From Cryptomeria japonica (lineage: Eukaryota > Streptophyta > Pinopsida > Cupressales > Cupressaceae): a DNA stretch of 58,000 nt. Under the pieces are notes generated by a model. That model saw nothing but the letters and a program-made list of their open reading frames with translations, was not told the DNA's origin and did not search any database. Where the stretch lies: assembly GCF_030272615.1 (NCBI RefSeq), contig NC_081411.1:832308160-832366159 (forward strand). Direction: 5' to 3'. Shown here in pieces: positions 10,176-22,166 of the stretch (position 1 is the first letter of the stretch; every line of letters starts with the position of its first letter). The translations under genes and the position numbers were made by a program.

Positions 10176-11314
10176 TGTTAGGCCCAACATGGAAAGCTAA
10201 TGTACTGAGAGGGGAGGGGTGAATCAGTACTTGAAAAATTTTCTTCAATAATAACTTTACTGTTATGCATAAACCGAATAGTGCAGTAACATAATATAAA
10301 GCTAAAAAATATAGATAACAATCATACATGATTCACTCCATAACACATATATTTTGGTTACGCAGAAACTCTTGGTTAGAGAGAAAAACTGCACTGGGGA
10401 TGGCACCCACAACTTCACTACTACAATAATAAAGAGTGCTTGGTTAGAGCTACATGTTTAGCTATTTCTGATAGCTTGCCCTGTTAGGAGTAACAAGATC
10501 TGTTAGATCTACCTTGCTAAAGGATTTTACAACACTTAAACTAAATGCTACACCTGGTTAGAGGCTTTACAATTTATAGACTTGATTAGAGTCTTTTACC
10601 CTGTTAAAGGTTTCTCTTACAACTTCAAAATATTACAATAAATCATTACAAATATCTGCAACTTTACATCTGGAATGTTATAGCAGATTCTATATGCTCA
10701 GAATAGATTACCTTGCTTATAACATACCTCAGTAACCCATATAGTAACTCGGTAAACCCTTCTGTTTACTCTGTTCTTTGACTGTTCTCTGAAAGCCTTC
10801 TTGGTGACCTTTGTGTCTCTGTAACAGTCTTCTTATAGTCATGCACACACCTTTTTAATTCTTAACTCATGCTGTATAAATAGATCTCTTATGTTGGTGA
10901 TCCATTCATTGCTTCGATCTTACAAACATGTTTTATCGAATGAATAACCATGCAAAATATTTCATTGGTTAGATGACCTCAAATTCATACACAATCTTTA
11001 AGTGCAATTTCCAATGTGATAACGGTTCTATGTGCCTCGATCTTGTAACATGTTTTCATATGTATGTCCAAGTTCAATGAATCTGGTAACACATTTCACT
11101 TGGTGTATATCAACTCAGTGTGTCATCTTTGCTGCTCGATAGACATGGAATGATACTCGGTAGACAGCTCGGTGTAAATTACGCTCTGAGACTACTTTCT
11201 TCTGTAACCGAGTAGACTATTCATACCGACTGAATATTTCGGTAGTAGTAACTGACTAGAGTATATAGAATAACTTTGAACATAAAACTAATGGCAACTT
11301 GATAAGTAGTAACA
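10176..11314 (-). repeat. Element A 5' LTR
   Basis: Right LTR, 5' in element orientation, TGTTAGGCCC...AGTAACA, the same length (1,139 bp) as the left copy. The hairpin box is at 10202-10230 with perfect 7-bp arms. It is followed by the target-site copy ATGGT at 11315-11319. Confidence 0.92.
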
Positions 11315-13196
11315 ATGGTGACAATCACAAAAGCTCAAGGATGGAAATTAGTACATGCGTCTTTTCTAGCTGGTCAACAATGTTATACTTCTTTGGACCA
11401 TATGTCATTTTTGATGACAAACCTTGTAGTGTGACCTAGCTACGATAGGTAACAACATTGTATTCAGGATTCTTAGCTTTGATGGTTGTCATTGCAATGT
11501 GTTTAGTATTGTCAATTATATTATTGACCATATAATCGTAAGAGGCTCATGTATAATTGACCTTATTGCCATTTTTCTTCCCTTGATGGGAGGTACTTCC
11601 CTTTTCATATGATGGGAGTGGATTTTTGAACATTGTATGGTCAACATTTGAACTTTTATGGTTGATGCCATCAATTTCCACTTCTCCTCGATCGATAAGA
11701 TCTTGGATGATATTCTTCAAATGGTGATAATTGTTTGTTCTATGACCTTTTCCTTTGTGAAATTCACAATATTCATTATCCTTCCACCATGGAGCTTTCA
11801 CTCGAGGCTCATAGTTGGATGTTTATCGAAAGCATGATAATATTGGATGATACAAGTTTCCTTAACACCATTTCGATGGGTTCCTTAAAAGGTGTGTAAG
11901 TCCGATTTGGTTTGTTTGTAGTGTACCTGCTCTTAGGTACATCCTTTTGAGTGTTACTCACTTGGTTGTTTGTGGGGTTATTGTTGGTGTTCGTGTTTGG
12001 TCCTAACAATTTCAGAATAGGTTGTGCGATTTACACAATTCTAGCATCAATAATGCCATCATTGACAATATTCTTTTTTTTAGACCAAAACTTTGGTTTA
12101 TCACTGTTGTAAGTAGGGTGAGGACCATCTTTATTGTCTTTGAAGATTTTCACCAAACCCTTTTTGATAAGAGCTTTCTCAATTTTGATTCCTTGTGCTA
12201 TCACCTCTTCAAAAGAGTTTGAACATTTGACTTCCAAGTAGAATTCCATCTCTTCATTTAAGTTTTAAATGAAGATTTCAACTAATTGTTCCTCGGGAAT
12301 GTGGAAAGAATGTCTACTAGAAAGGTGTCTCTATCTTTGCAAGAAGGTTGAGAATACCTCTCCATTTTTTTATTTAGTGTTGCATAAATAAAAAATGGAG
12401 ACATCGAGTTCTATTTTGTGTGCATTATGAGTAACACAGTTTTGAACTAAGTCAACAAATGTCCGGATTCCACCAGGCAACTGTGAAAACTACTACATAG
12501 CCAATCCTCCTAGACTTTGAGGAAAAAGGCACATTAAGTATGTTTCATCATGAGCAACCTCTAGGAAAGATGTGAAAAATTCTAAAACATGATCCCTAAG
12601 ATCATCCTTTCCTTTGTATTTATCAATATTGGGAGTCTCAAAGTTTTGAGGAAAAGGTGGCATGATCATGCTCCTGTCAAACGGATAAGGACATATGTCC
12701 TCTAGAGAATACCTTTTTTGTGATCTCCCAGAATTTTCTTTATGTTGTGAGAGATCATTTATCTGTTGGCATAAGATATCCATCTCTATGTTGGGGGTGG
12801 GATATAATCATGGTCATCATGTTGGTATTGATTGTTGTCATAGTTATGGGTATTTCGTTGGTTGCGATCATTTTTTGATTCCTATTCTGACATTTACTAG
12901 TTTTCGCTTGATCATTTGTTTCTGCTACTTTGGGAAACATCATAGAAAGGAGAGAGTTTTGCACCTTCTTGTGTGAGTTTGATAAAGTGAGTATTTTCAT
13001 TCCCTTTGAGGATCATGTCAAAGATCTTGTTGAACCTAGGATTACTAGTTGTTTCTTCTATTTCCTCTTGTGTAGGAGTTTGTGAATCTTCTTCTCTTAT
13101 GAATTATTTATAGTGAAAAGGATTAATAGTTTCATCATCCTCTGAGTCATGTTGTGGTTCTACTTGCTTATGCCTCATGAATCCAATCTCAACCAT
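11315..13196 (-). pseudogene. Gypsy gag and linker (fragment B, upstream half)
   Basis: Broken minus-strand gag of the element whose protease lies at 2497-2916. A possible start is the ATG at 13196 (MVEIGFMRHKQ). Recognisable pieces are KIFDMILKGNENTHFIKL (about 13040-12985) and the core CPYPFDRSMIMPPFPQNFET, continuing FFTSFLEVAHDETYLMCLFP (12783-12493). A zinc-binding-like segment YCEFHKGKGHRTNNYHHLKN follows (11801-11547). The linker YNIVDQLEKTHVLISILELL runs to 11315, where element A interrupts it. Several stops and frame changes; not functional. Gag would form the particle and bind the genomic RNA. Confidence 0.8.
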
Positions 13197-14765
13197 GCGT
13201 TTTTTTATGAAAGTGGGATTGTGATAAATGTGATGATCTACCTCTTTCTATAGGTCCAATTTTTGACTAAAATGGGATGAATTGGTTGTTGTGGATGAAT
13301 TATTCTCAATATCAAAAGTTCATCAATAAAGTACTCTTCAAATCTTTAGTTTGGTGTGCAATAGTTTTGGGAAAGATACAACGAGTGTTGTGATTAACGT
13401 CCACGAACTATCTAACTATGAGAGGATGTACTCATGAATTAGTTTTACCTACCGTATATGACTAGTATGACCTCTTAGGATGATGGATCATAGATGTTAG
13501 AGATATACTAATGAGTTTGAAAAATGTGCAAGATCTGAAAAGACTAAGGAGTAAACTTGTTAATGTTTGAAAGTTGAATGGATTGTGATTTGTTGATGGA
13601 TTCTCATGATAAGCGCAAACTTTGGAGCTTATAGTAGGAGATTTTTGGTTGTGGAATGTAAGATGGTGAAATGTATTGACTTTTATTGTGTGATTGTGAT
13701 AGGGCTCTTATTTGGAAAAAAGCTTGTGATCTCAAAGGTTCTAGCTCAAAATCTATTGTAAAATCATTTTTAGAGTCTTGATAACCGTGTATAAATGTTC
13801 AATGTTTTAGTAAGAGCTTACAGTTTTTGTACACAAAACTTATTCTTTTCTAGACTTTCTTTTCACTAGGTTTCTTCTTCTTAAAATGGCGGTAGATAGA
13901 TTTCTTGATGTGTTTGAGAGACTTCCAAACCCAAAGCATTGATGTTTGTGTAAGATTGTTCTTGGTTGAGGTTTTGTTTTTCTTAGTTGATGAGATGTAC
14001 TTGTTTTGAATGTTTGATTATGACAAGAAGACACATCAAGCACATGAACACATATTTTATTGGTAGAGTAAAAATGAATTCAATGAAATGTGTATTTTCT
14101 TAGGCCAAGTTTATCCCTATTTTCCACTAGTCTAAACAAATGAAGACAAATCAATCTCTTTTTATCCCTAAGGATGGCCAATTGTAGTAACTTCAGTGCA
14201 TGCTTGACGCTTCTTTGAATCCAATATGCAACACCTTAAGGAGTGTGTTGTCTTTTCATCTTTGCAAGAGCACATAGATAGGGACCTCTAGGACTGGAAG
14301 GATGACCCAATCACCCTCTTTTTAGAAGTTGAAAACAACTTGTACAACCAAAAAATTTCTATCTCAGCTCAAGGAAACACATATGGTGAGTATCTTGGGG
14401 GCAAAACCAGCTATGCCCTTGCACTGAAATTACTACAAAAATCAATGAATAGAATGGGTGGGCCTCTATACTAAAAAATGTTTTAGTAATATTCAATGGC
14501 TTTGCATGTAAGTTCATTCTGCAATGACTCACTTAAGAGCCTAGTAATTCACGATGGGGCCCATACGTCCTTTTGGCAAGTTACATTGTAGGAACAAATA
14601 CACCCAAGGTTACAACTTTAGCTCTCACCTGATTTCTATAGTTGTTCAAAGGATTTACCACTTAAGGTTGTCCCAAGGGTGATGTGTCCCTTAGCAGGCC
14701 TTTTGTAAAAAAAAAATGGCTTTTATGCTAACATAATGTGCAAATGTACCAGTCACAATGTACAC

Positions 14766-15312
14766 TTGATCTTTTTAGCCCTTCATAGCAAAATGTGAGT
14801 TTATAGTTGTCAATCACACATGAAGACTCTTTTTATGCCAACATTGCAAAATGTGTTTGTTCTTTTTACCATTTGTAAGAAAGCATAAAATCAATAATGT
14901 CGTTTGTTTGAAATGAAGAATGAAAAGCGTCATGTTCTTTTTATCACTTGCAAGATAAAAGTTTGAGTTCTTAATCCCAAAATGACAAATTGATTGTTCT
15001 TTTAAACCCTAAAAATGACAAATTGATTGTTTTTTTTAAACCCTAAAAATGACAAATTGAGTGTTCTTTTAAAACCCTGAAAATGGCAAATTGAGTGTTT
15101 TTTTAAAACCAAGATAGAAAAATATGAATTTGTTCTTTGTCACCAAGATAGCAAAATTATGGTTCTTTTTAACCAAGATAGCAAAATGATGTTTTTTTAA
15201 ACCAAGATAGCAAAATGATGGTTCTTTTTAACTAAGATAGCCAAATGTGAATTTGCAAGATTTTACACAATATGAATAAAGGTTCTTTTTAAGCCATCAT
15301 TGCAAAATGTGA
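14766..15312. repeat. Degenerate tandem array, about 30-40 bp unit
   Basis: Successive units resemble GTTCTTTTTAACCAAGATAG followed by CAAAATGATG. A neighbouring variant is CCCTAAAAATGACAAATTG. About ten to twelve copies of variable length and divergence are visible, cleanest at 14980-15240. Non-coding minisatellite. Confidence 0.75.
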
Positions 15313-15399
15313 GTTATCCTGCAAAAACAATTTGTTAATGCTCCTATTTTAGATTTTGGAGTTGCACCCCGGTTAGACAATTCATTAGCAAATAAAATC

Positions 15400-15660
15400 A
15401 AACAAGACAAATTTTAAAACTAAACCAAAAACAAAACAAATTTAAAAATTAAACTAATAAAAAAACAAACAAAACTAACAAAAAAAATAAAAAAAAATAA
15501 AATAAAAAACAAAAAAAAAACAAAAAAAAAACAAAAAAACAAAACAAAAACTAACAAATAAATAATAAAAAAACAAAACGAACAAAACTAAAGAAAAAGA
15601 AAAAAACATACATAAATCCTAAAAACAAACACAAAATTAAACACTAAAAATAGATTTGTG
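15400..15660. repeat. A-rich low-complexity tract
   Basis: Almost entirely A with scattered C and T (runs such as AACAAAAAAAAAC). No open frame or ordered repeat period. Probably slippage-derived low complexity. Confidence 0.8.
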
Positions 15661-16132
15661 AAAAAGCTTTAGAAGCTTTCAAGTAAATGTAATTTCGCAG
15701 TTGGAAAGCTAAGTTTCACGACTGTTTGCCAGCATACGCCAACCTGTGCTAAAGCAAAGTGTTGTAACAGAGAATGGATACTGATCAATGCAAGATGAAG
15801 GCCAAGTTTTGTTGATTCACGTCAGGTTCATCAAATGAAACACAATAATAAATGGAGGTTAGTATAAACCAATAGGAATTCATGTTAGTAACGAGCTTTC
15901 AACCATAAGCAAAACATGAAGACAAATCCATCCAAAGCATTATTAAAGAAGATAACACAAGGGGTTAGTTAGGAAATAAACAAAATGAAATGAACTTCTC
16001 CATGATGCTCTCTATTCCATGACTCTTCCTTTCCTTCCTCCTCTCCAAGATCAAGCTGCTATATGAAGTATGCCCTCAACATGAGCACAGGCACAAAGGG
16101 ATGTCAAATGGAGGATGAGAGATGATTGATTA

Positions 16133-17831
16133 TGTTGACACAATTACACTGAGAAGGGGGGTTGAATAAGTGTATCAAAAAACCACTTATAATCTTCACA
16201 AGAATTTAGACATATGGTGCAAATAAATGAAAAGAACAATAGCACATCACCAACACCAAAATATACATGGAAAAACCTGGATGGGAAAACCATGGTGAGA
16301 AAAATGCTGCTTGGAACTACTATCCAAATCTAGCCTCACAAATGTTTTAGATGATTGCTATCAGCTTGAAGGCACCAACCTTCAGAAAACACCAATCTCT
16401 AGATTTTATGAATACCAATCCTTTTACAATCATTGAATTTGAAGACACCAACCTTCAGGAGACACCAATCCCCTACACTAACCTACAAGACTACAATCTT
16501 GAAGTAAAATAATGAATAAATATGAACCTTCAATAGTTCTGCTCTGCTCCTTCAGAAAATTGATTCACTCTGGTTCAACTCTCCAACTATTTCTTCTCTC
16601 TGATCCAACACAACTCTACAACTTTTCTCTCCTTCTCTGTTCAATGAATATCAACCACCAAAATGCTCGCCAGTCGAAATACCATGTCTTTAAATATTCT
16701 TCATTCACCTCCATAAGGTCAGCTAGTTCATAGATCATCACAGATCAAACAAAAATAGTTTGCATCGATTTTACAAAACATGATCTATACAATTATCTAT
16801 GTTGCGTTAGGGTCGTCCATTTAGTCGGTTTCCACTTTGTTCTTATCATATTCAATTTGTAACCATTAAAAATGTATTTAACAGTTGGCACTTCAAGTTT
16901 CCAGAAGCTTTGTTAGCATGCCAACTTGAAATCTTAATAACTTTAATTCTGGACCATAAATCTATAATATTTGACCAAAATGTCATGGTCAATGTTGCCA
17001 TCGTGGTGGTTCTACGTGCCACATCATCAAACACCTCAACCATTCTTTGTTTTCATCTTTATCGCAATATCACAAAGGGCTCAACGGTCTTCTTGGTCAA
17101 ACATGCAAAACAACAATAGCTTCCCATTTTATCGCTATATTGCAAGGATTCAGTCAATGCTATGTGTTGACCAGCGAAATAGCGAAAAAACTTTCTCTTC
17201 TCCCAGTGAACTTCTTCATCGCTATATCATAGATGATCTAACTATGGTGGGGTCCACATTTGAGAAATAACGATATCACTCACTTATTTTGCTGTATCGT
17301 TGATGACTTGGTTATGGTGGGGTCCATGCTTGAGAAATAACTATATCACTAACTTTATCGCCATATCACACGTTGGATGGGGGCCACTTAATCCCTTTTT
17401 GTGAAATAGCGAATTCTTTCCCCTTTCTTCCACATGGTCAACATATCCTTTTCGCCATTTCGTAAGGTGTTGGGTCAACAGGGAGGTTTGATTGGCGAAA
17501 TAGCAAAATGCCCCTACGGTTAACCTTTGTCAATATGACAACGTTGGTGTCATATCGAAACCCTAGCCACACGATCTCTTCCATTTTTCGCTATTTCGCA
17601 AAGAGCCTTGTTCAACCACAAATCTGACCGACAAAATAGCGAAAACCATTTCTCTTGTCGCGATTTCGTAGTGACGTTCTTCCATTCCTGTGAAATGGAA
17701 AAATCCATTTCCCTTGTCGCGGTTTCGCAACAAGCTAGATAAATACAGTGTGTTAACCTACATAATTGTGAAAATACTTTCTTCTCACTTTGCAAGTAGA
17801 CGTTGACATCAATGACAATCCAATGCCAATA
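16133..17831 (-). mobile_element. Solo LTR M (copia-type)
   Basis: A 1,699-bp block begins TGTTGACACAATT and ends CAATGCCAATA (terminal CA probably mutated to TA). It is flanked by GATTA at 16128-16132 and 17832-17836. The left end carries the hairpin box (16145-16174, arms TACACT/AGTGTA), and a copia-LTR box GGGAAAACCATGGTGAG lies at about 16283. Both place its 3' end at the left, hence minus orientation. The right end, GTTGACATCAATGAC, is also typical of a copia LTR start read in reverse. No internal element sequence is present. Confidence 0.8.
17100..17745. repeat. Cluster of CGCTATTTCGC-like motifs inside LTR M
   Basis: About a dozen copies of an 11-base motif and its reverse complement GCGAAATAGCG, exact or with one to three changes. 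Examples lie near 17111, 17173, 17218, 17353, 17403, 17450, 17494, 17584, 17633, 17657 and 17717. They are irregularly spaced (30-70 bp) and occur in both orientations, in a CpG-poor neighbourhood. They account for most CpGs in this part of the LTR. Confidence 0.7.
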
Positions 17832-17836
17832 GATTA

Positions 17837-19979
17837 TGTCAAGTGTGGATGAGAATGCAAATGAATGGTTAATGTAAATTAGAAACTCGAACTAGAGGAA
17901 GAGCTAAAACATCAAACAAATCATTCAAAATCTCTGCAAAATAACAATGCATGGATAACTCTTCCCTTTGTGTGTCTAACAATAAAGGAATGAGTTCTAT
18001 TTATAGAAAAAATGGGCAAATGAAGGGTTGAGATTGAATTGTTTGAGGAAGGGTTAGGATTGCTTGAGGAAGTGGTGATCCTCAATCCATGTGCTCTCCT
18101 TCAAGCCAGTCACATGTTGACAAGTGTCAACAAGGGAAGGCTTGAGAGGAAAGGGGGACATTAAACATTAAATGCTTGAAGACTTGAAGGAAGCCATTAA
18201 AGGCTTAAGAGGACTTTTAAGGAAGCCATTAAAATCTTAAGAAGACTCAAGAAGGAAACCATTAAAGGCTTAAAGATTTTAAAGGAAGTCATTAAAGGCT
18301 TGAGAAGACTCTAAAATGAAACCATTAAAGGCTTGAAGACTTTAAAGGAATCCATTAAAGGCTTAAGAAGACTCTAGAAGGAAATCATTAAAGATTTGAA
18401 GACTTTAATGTAAGCCATTAAGGGCTTGAAGACTTTAGAATGAAACCATTAAAGATTTAAAGACTTTAAAGGAAGCCATTAAAGGTTTAAGAAGAGTCTA
18501 GACTGAAAACATTAAAGGCTTAAAGACTTTAAAGGAAGCCATTAAAGATTTGAGCTGATGGGTTTTTGGTTAACCTTTGGTTTAGGAATGTACAAACCAT
18601 TAAAGGGTGATTAGGCTAATGATAGGGGTTTTATAAATGATTAGGAATAGGGTTAACTTGCAACTTGCACTTTCTAGAAGATGTAAGTGGGCGAGAGATT
18701 TAGGAATTTAAATAAATATTTTTTTATTGAAATGTGAGGGATGGGCTTTTAGGGATTTAAATAAATATATTAATTTATTTAAATGTGGAGAGGTGTTAAT
18801 TAAACAAATTTTTAATTAATTTAATTAATTATCAAAATATGGTTAAGTGGATTACATCAAATAAATTGAATAATTTATCTAATTAATAGGAGAACATACA
18901 TAGGATGAATTAATTAAATATTGATTTAATTAATAATTAAATGATGGTTAAATAATCAAATAAATACTAAGTATTTATTTAATTAATTGGACAGATTTGG
19001 GTGTACATTAATATTTATTTATTTGATGTTGCACATGGACGTGAAACATGTAGACATTTCTTGGGAATATTATCGAGGCCACTTGATGAGTTGTATTGTA
19101 ACATTGGGATATTATAGTATTTATTTACTATTAGGGAAAGTAATTTAATAAAGTACTCAATATTAGATGTGGGGTCAATGGGGTAGTTAGCCTATGGTAT
19201 TTGCACATGGTTTTGTAGCATATGGTTTTGATGTAATACCACTCGATGGTTTTGTGCGAACTTGTGTCTATAAAAGAAAACACAAGGGTAGTTTTTTGGT
19301 TGAGCCAATTAGCCAGGTTTAGCATTTGTGGAGGTTGGAAGCATGGCATGAGATGTGTGGTTACATGCTTGTTCACATGGAGTGCTTGTTGATGGCTAGG
19401 GTTTCAAAAGCTTTCATGGATGTATTGTAATGTTGCATTTCTCAATAATACATGGATGATGGATATTTTTGGAGGTTGAGTTTTGCCCTCATGAGGGTTT
19501 TCTCAAGGTATATCTTGTGTCATATTTGATGGGTATGTTGTCTATTCTTTGCATGTGGATTCTATGTGATTATTTTATTGAAATATTAATTGGGTTATGT
19601 GAAAATTGTCATATAATTGGCCGCAAGTTTCCTTACAGAGATAAGACCGACTCTACTTTATTGGGTGGTTTTAGCCCATGGTTTTGTAATGTTTGACGGT
19701 TTCTCATATTGTATCTCCTATATATGAGGCACATGAGATAGAGGTTGTGTGTAAGAGTCTTATGGCTATTGAGTTACCTCTGAATCTCTGGTTGTTGGTA
19801 CTCTTGTGAAGAGATTCCTCTACAAATATATTGTAATATGTAATTGATTTTTGAATAATATATTGGGTGGCTTTTGGATTGTGGAGTTTTTCTCTTGAAA
19901 GGGTTTTCCCCACATAAATCACTGTGTTGTGGTATGCATGCTATTATGTCTATTTCTGTGAACTTTTGTAACAATCTAT
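17837..19979. other. Non-coding region with a minisatellite, AT-rich tract and LTR-like end
   Basis: Host sequence of solo LTR M. No protein-coding signal. The palindrome TTCTATTTATAGAA at 17995-18008 gives TATAAATA on the minus strand (18005-17998), a possible TATA box of an old minus-oriented LTR. A minisatellite (18150-18556) and an AT-rich stretch (about 18690-19030, TTTAATTAATT-like) follow. From 19420 to 19973 the plus strand resembles LTR ends: CCCTCATGAGGGTTTTCTC at 19490 and TCTTGAAAGGGTTTTCCCC at 19893, then AACA at 19970-19973. Copia fragment F begins at about 19980, so this may be an LTR that truncated F. Confidence 0.5.
18150..18556. repeat. Minisatellite, about 35-bp unit in alternating dimers
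   Basis: About eleven copies of a unit built on GAAGCCATTAAAGGCTTAAG. Two unit types alternate, one ending AGACTTTAAAG and one ending AAGACTCTAGAAG, suggesting a dimeric period near 70 bp. Each unit contains the small inverted repeat AAAGGCTT. Non-coding. Confidence 0.8.
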
Positions 19980-21119
19980 CAAAGTTTTTGCATTACCCTC
20001 CTCTCAAGGTTATAGTTCTTCATTTCATACTTTTTTAGCATGCCTTTGACATATTTGGTTTGAGAAATAAAAATTCCATATTTTAACTATGTAAATTGTA
20101 AACCAAGAAAGAAAGATAACTCACCAATCATTGACATTTCAAATTCCTTCTACATCTCTTGTACAAACTCACATAAATAATCATTTCCCCCAAATAAAAT
20201 ATCACAAACATAAACAACAACCATTAGTAGCATGTAACCTTCACCCTTAAAATAAAGATTGTTGTCAGCAGTACCTTTTCTGAAATTTTGTTATAACAAA
20301 TATCTATCTAATCTAGCATAGAAATCCCTAGGTTCTTGTTTGACTCCATATAAATCCTTCTTCAATATGTAAACCATATCTGGATCTTCTGATAATTTGA
20401 ATCCATCCAACTGTTCAATGTATGCCTCCTCTTCAAGTTCTCCATTTAGAAAAGTTGACTTAACATCCATTTAATATACCTTAAAGTTCTTATTAGTAGA
20501 AAAAGTAAGAAACATTCTTATAGCTTCCATCTTAGTTACAAAAGAAAAATTTTCCTCCAAATGAATACCTTCAACCTATGAATCAACTTTACATACCAAT
20601 CTTGCCTTGTTCCTTGTGACTTAGCTTGTTCCAAAACACCCACTTAGTTCCTATCACATTGTTGTCGACTGGTCTAGGTACTAGTTCCCATGTTTGGTTT
20701 TCTCTATATCTGATTCACTTCTTCTTCTATTGCCTTGATCAACTTTCTTCTCTGCTAGCTTCCTCATATAATTTTGGTTCAATTAGTGAACAAAAAAATA
20801 ATTATCTTGCTCATTAGCTTCTATAACTCTTCTTCTTCTTCTTCTTCTTCATTATTGTCTTCTATATCAATCTTCTCTTTTGCAATAATTGGAATAATCT
20901 CAAATTCAGAGGCAGTTTGTCTCCATTTTTCACAAAATTTTATATTTGTACTTTCTACTATCTTGTCTAGTCTCTTATTGTAACACTAGGAGGCCTTTCT
21001 ATTTGTAGCATATCCCAAAAATTATCCCTTCATCTACTTTGGTATCAAACTTTCGTAGATAATCTTCATCTCTTTCGATGTAATACTTACTTCCAATTTT
21101 TTTTAAATATTCATAATAG
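19980..21119 (-). pseudogene. Copia RT fragment of element F (3' part)
   Basis: Minus-strand copia reverse transcriptase, heavily decayed. Recognisable in order: YIERDEDYLRKFDTKVDEGI (end of the integrase domain, about 21095-21020), NNVIGTKWVF (about 20650), YQMDVKSTFLNGELEEEAYI (about 20470-20400), LYGVKQEPRDFYARL (about 20350-20300), VYVCDILFGGND (catalytic YVDD degraded to YVCD) and KEFEMSMIGELSFFLGLQF. It stops at about 19985 after FISQTKYVKGMLKKY; RNase H is missing. Upstream it is cut at 21119 by solo LTR E and resumes at 31571. The 5-bp AATAG flanks E. Confidence 0.85.
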
Positions 21120-21533
21120 TGTTGGCATTGTGTTTTCATTGATGTCAACTGGTATGGGATGTCTACTGATAAAGGCAGATGTATGTGCAACACCGTGATG
21201 AAGGAATACAGGATGTGATATCTTGGATATCACCTTGTGTTACTGAACACTGGTAAAGAAAAGGAAGGTAATATCAGAAGTCATCTGTACACAAGCTAGT
21301 GCCTGACTTGTGTGATGATATGGAGAAGTGTTGTGAGCAGTTGCTTGTGATGAAGAGGCAGAGTGTTATCTGAATCACTTCACACTGAAAGAGAACAATG
21401 AACCGGAATGCTGTGCGGTTGCAGAACAACAAGACCCCACTAGAAGAAGTTGCAGTCATCTTGAAGGAATAGTCAGAGGAAGTCTGAAGTAAGCCCTACC
21501 CTCAGCGAATACCCTGGTAAGGACAACAACCAT

Positions 21534-22166
21534 ATGATGGAAGAATCAAAACCCAAGGATAACGAGGAAACCAGAGTGAATTCTAAGAAGGAAATGAACA
21601 AAGACTCTGAGAAGGACCTGACTGAGGATAGGGATAGCGAGGACAAGGAAAGTGCTAGTAAAGGGCTTATCCTGGATAACCTCAAGAAGCTCTGTCAGAC
21701 CAGAATGGATTTTGATAGATGGACCTACGAGACCTTGAAAAACCTAGATAAGAAAGGAATTAAAATGGATGAAAAGAGGGAGGATGAAAATAGAGAGCAG
21801 ATTAATTGGAAGCAGGAAATGGAGAATAAGGTAAAATCGCTAGAAGAAGGAAAAGAAGAGATGAAAAATCTAATGGGAGTTATCCCAAGTATCCTCTCTG
21901 CTGTCATTAAAAACTTGGAGGACATCACCAAGGTTGTTGATCATACTTGCACTCCTAAACTGGTCGTGGATCTTGACCTGGAGGAAGAGACCATCCAGAC
22001 TGGAAGCGGTGATGCTAATCCGGTGGGCGGTACTGCGAAGAGAACTAGGGCCAGTATCAAGAAAGCTATGGCTGCTACAGCAAAGGATCCCCCTAACTTC
22101 AAAGACAACATCAAAGAGCTGTATGATATTAGCAACACCCTAGCTAAAGCCCTAGAAAAAATCTGA
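21534..22166 (+). CDS. Unfamiliar 210-residue charged protein inside LTR E
   Basis: An uninterrupted frame, ATG at 21534 (a second ATG follows at once) to TGA at 22164-22166. The first 45 residues are highly charged and disordered-looking (Lys/Glu/Asp/Ser). Residues about 46-130 have amphipathic, coiled-coil-like sequence (LKKLCQTRMDFDRW, KVKSLEEGKEEMKNL). A basic patch, GTAKRTRASIKKAMAATAK, lies near residues 166-184. I recognise no family. The absence of stops is unusual in a window where other frames are decayed. The T/G-rich 3' tail with a terminal A-run suggests a processed or LINE-like unit. It could also be a novel LTR-encoded ORF or a captured host fragment. Confidence 0.5.
   Translation: MMEESKPKDNEETRVNSKKEMNKDSEKDLTEDRDSEDKESASKGLILDNLKKLCQTRMDFDRWTYETLKNLDKKGIKMDEKREDENREQINWKQEMENKVKSLEEGKEEMKNLMGVIPSILSAVIKNLEDITKVVDHTCTPKLVVDLDLEEETIQTGSGDANPVGGTAKRTRASIKKAMAATAKDPPNFKDNIKELYDISNTLAKALEKI

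Larger units (their letters stand above)
3296..11314 (-). mobile_element. Element A: complete non-autonomous LTR retrotransposon
   Basis: An 8,019-bp element with two 1,139-bp LTRs (3296-4434 and 10176-11314), both TGTTAGGCCC...AGTAACA, flanked by ATGGT at 3291-3295 and 11315-11319. The primer-binding site (next to the right LTR) and polypurine tract (next to the left LTR) put it on the minus strand. The interior has no protease, integrase, RT or RNase H motif. It holds a coiled-coil/zinc-knuckle frame and a long unfamiliar frame, so it must have relied on enzymes supplied in trans. The LTRs differ by roughly 4% over the first 190 bases compared by eye. It interrupts gypsy fragment B and excising it restores B's frame. 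Confidence 0.92.
13197..16132. other. Non-coding stretch upstream of gypsy gag, repeat-rich
   Basis: No credible protein-coding signal on either strand. As it lies 5' of the fragment B gag it may hold that element's leader and part of its 5' LTR, but I found no primer-binding site or LTR end to prove it. It contains a degenerate tandem array at 14766-15312 and an A-rich tract at 15400-15660, listed separately. The end at 16128-16132 is the target site of solo LTR M; the host sequence continues at 17837. Confidence 0.5.

Noticed and set aside
17100-17745. CRISPR-like array (CGCTATTTCGC motifs)
   Set aside because: Motifs are short, in both orientations and irregularly spaced, in plant retrotransposon DNA. 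Not a CRISPR array.
16800-19973. Candidate LTR from TGTTGCGTTAGGG to TTTGTAACA with ATCTA on both sides
   Set aside because: It would start inside solo LTR M (16133-17831), whose ends and GATTA duplication are better supported, and end outside it. The two cannot both be right, and the left flank does not read as copia F.
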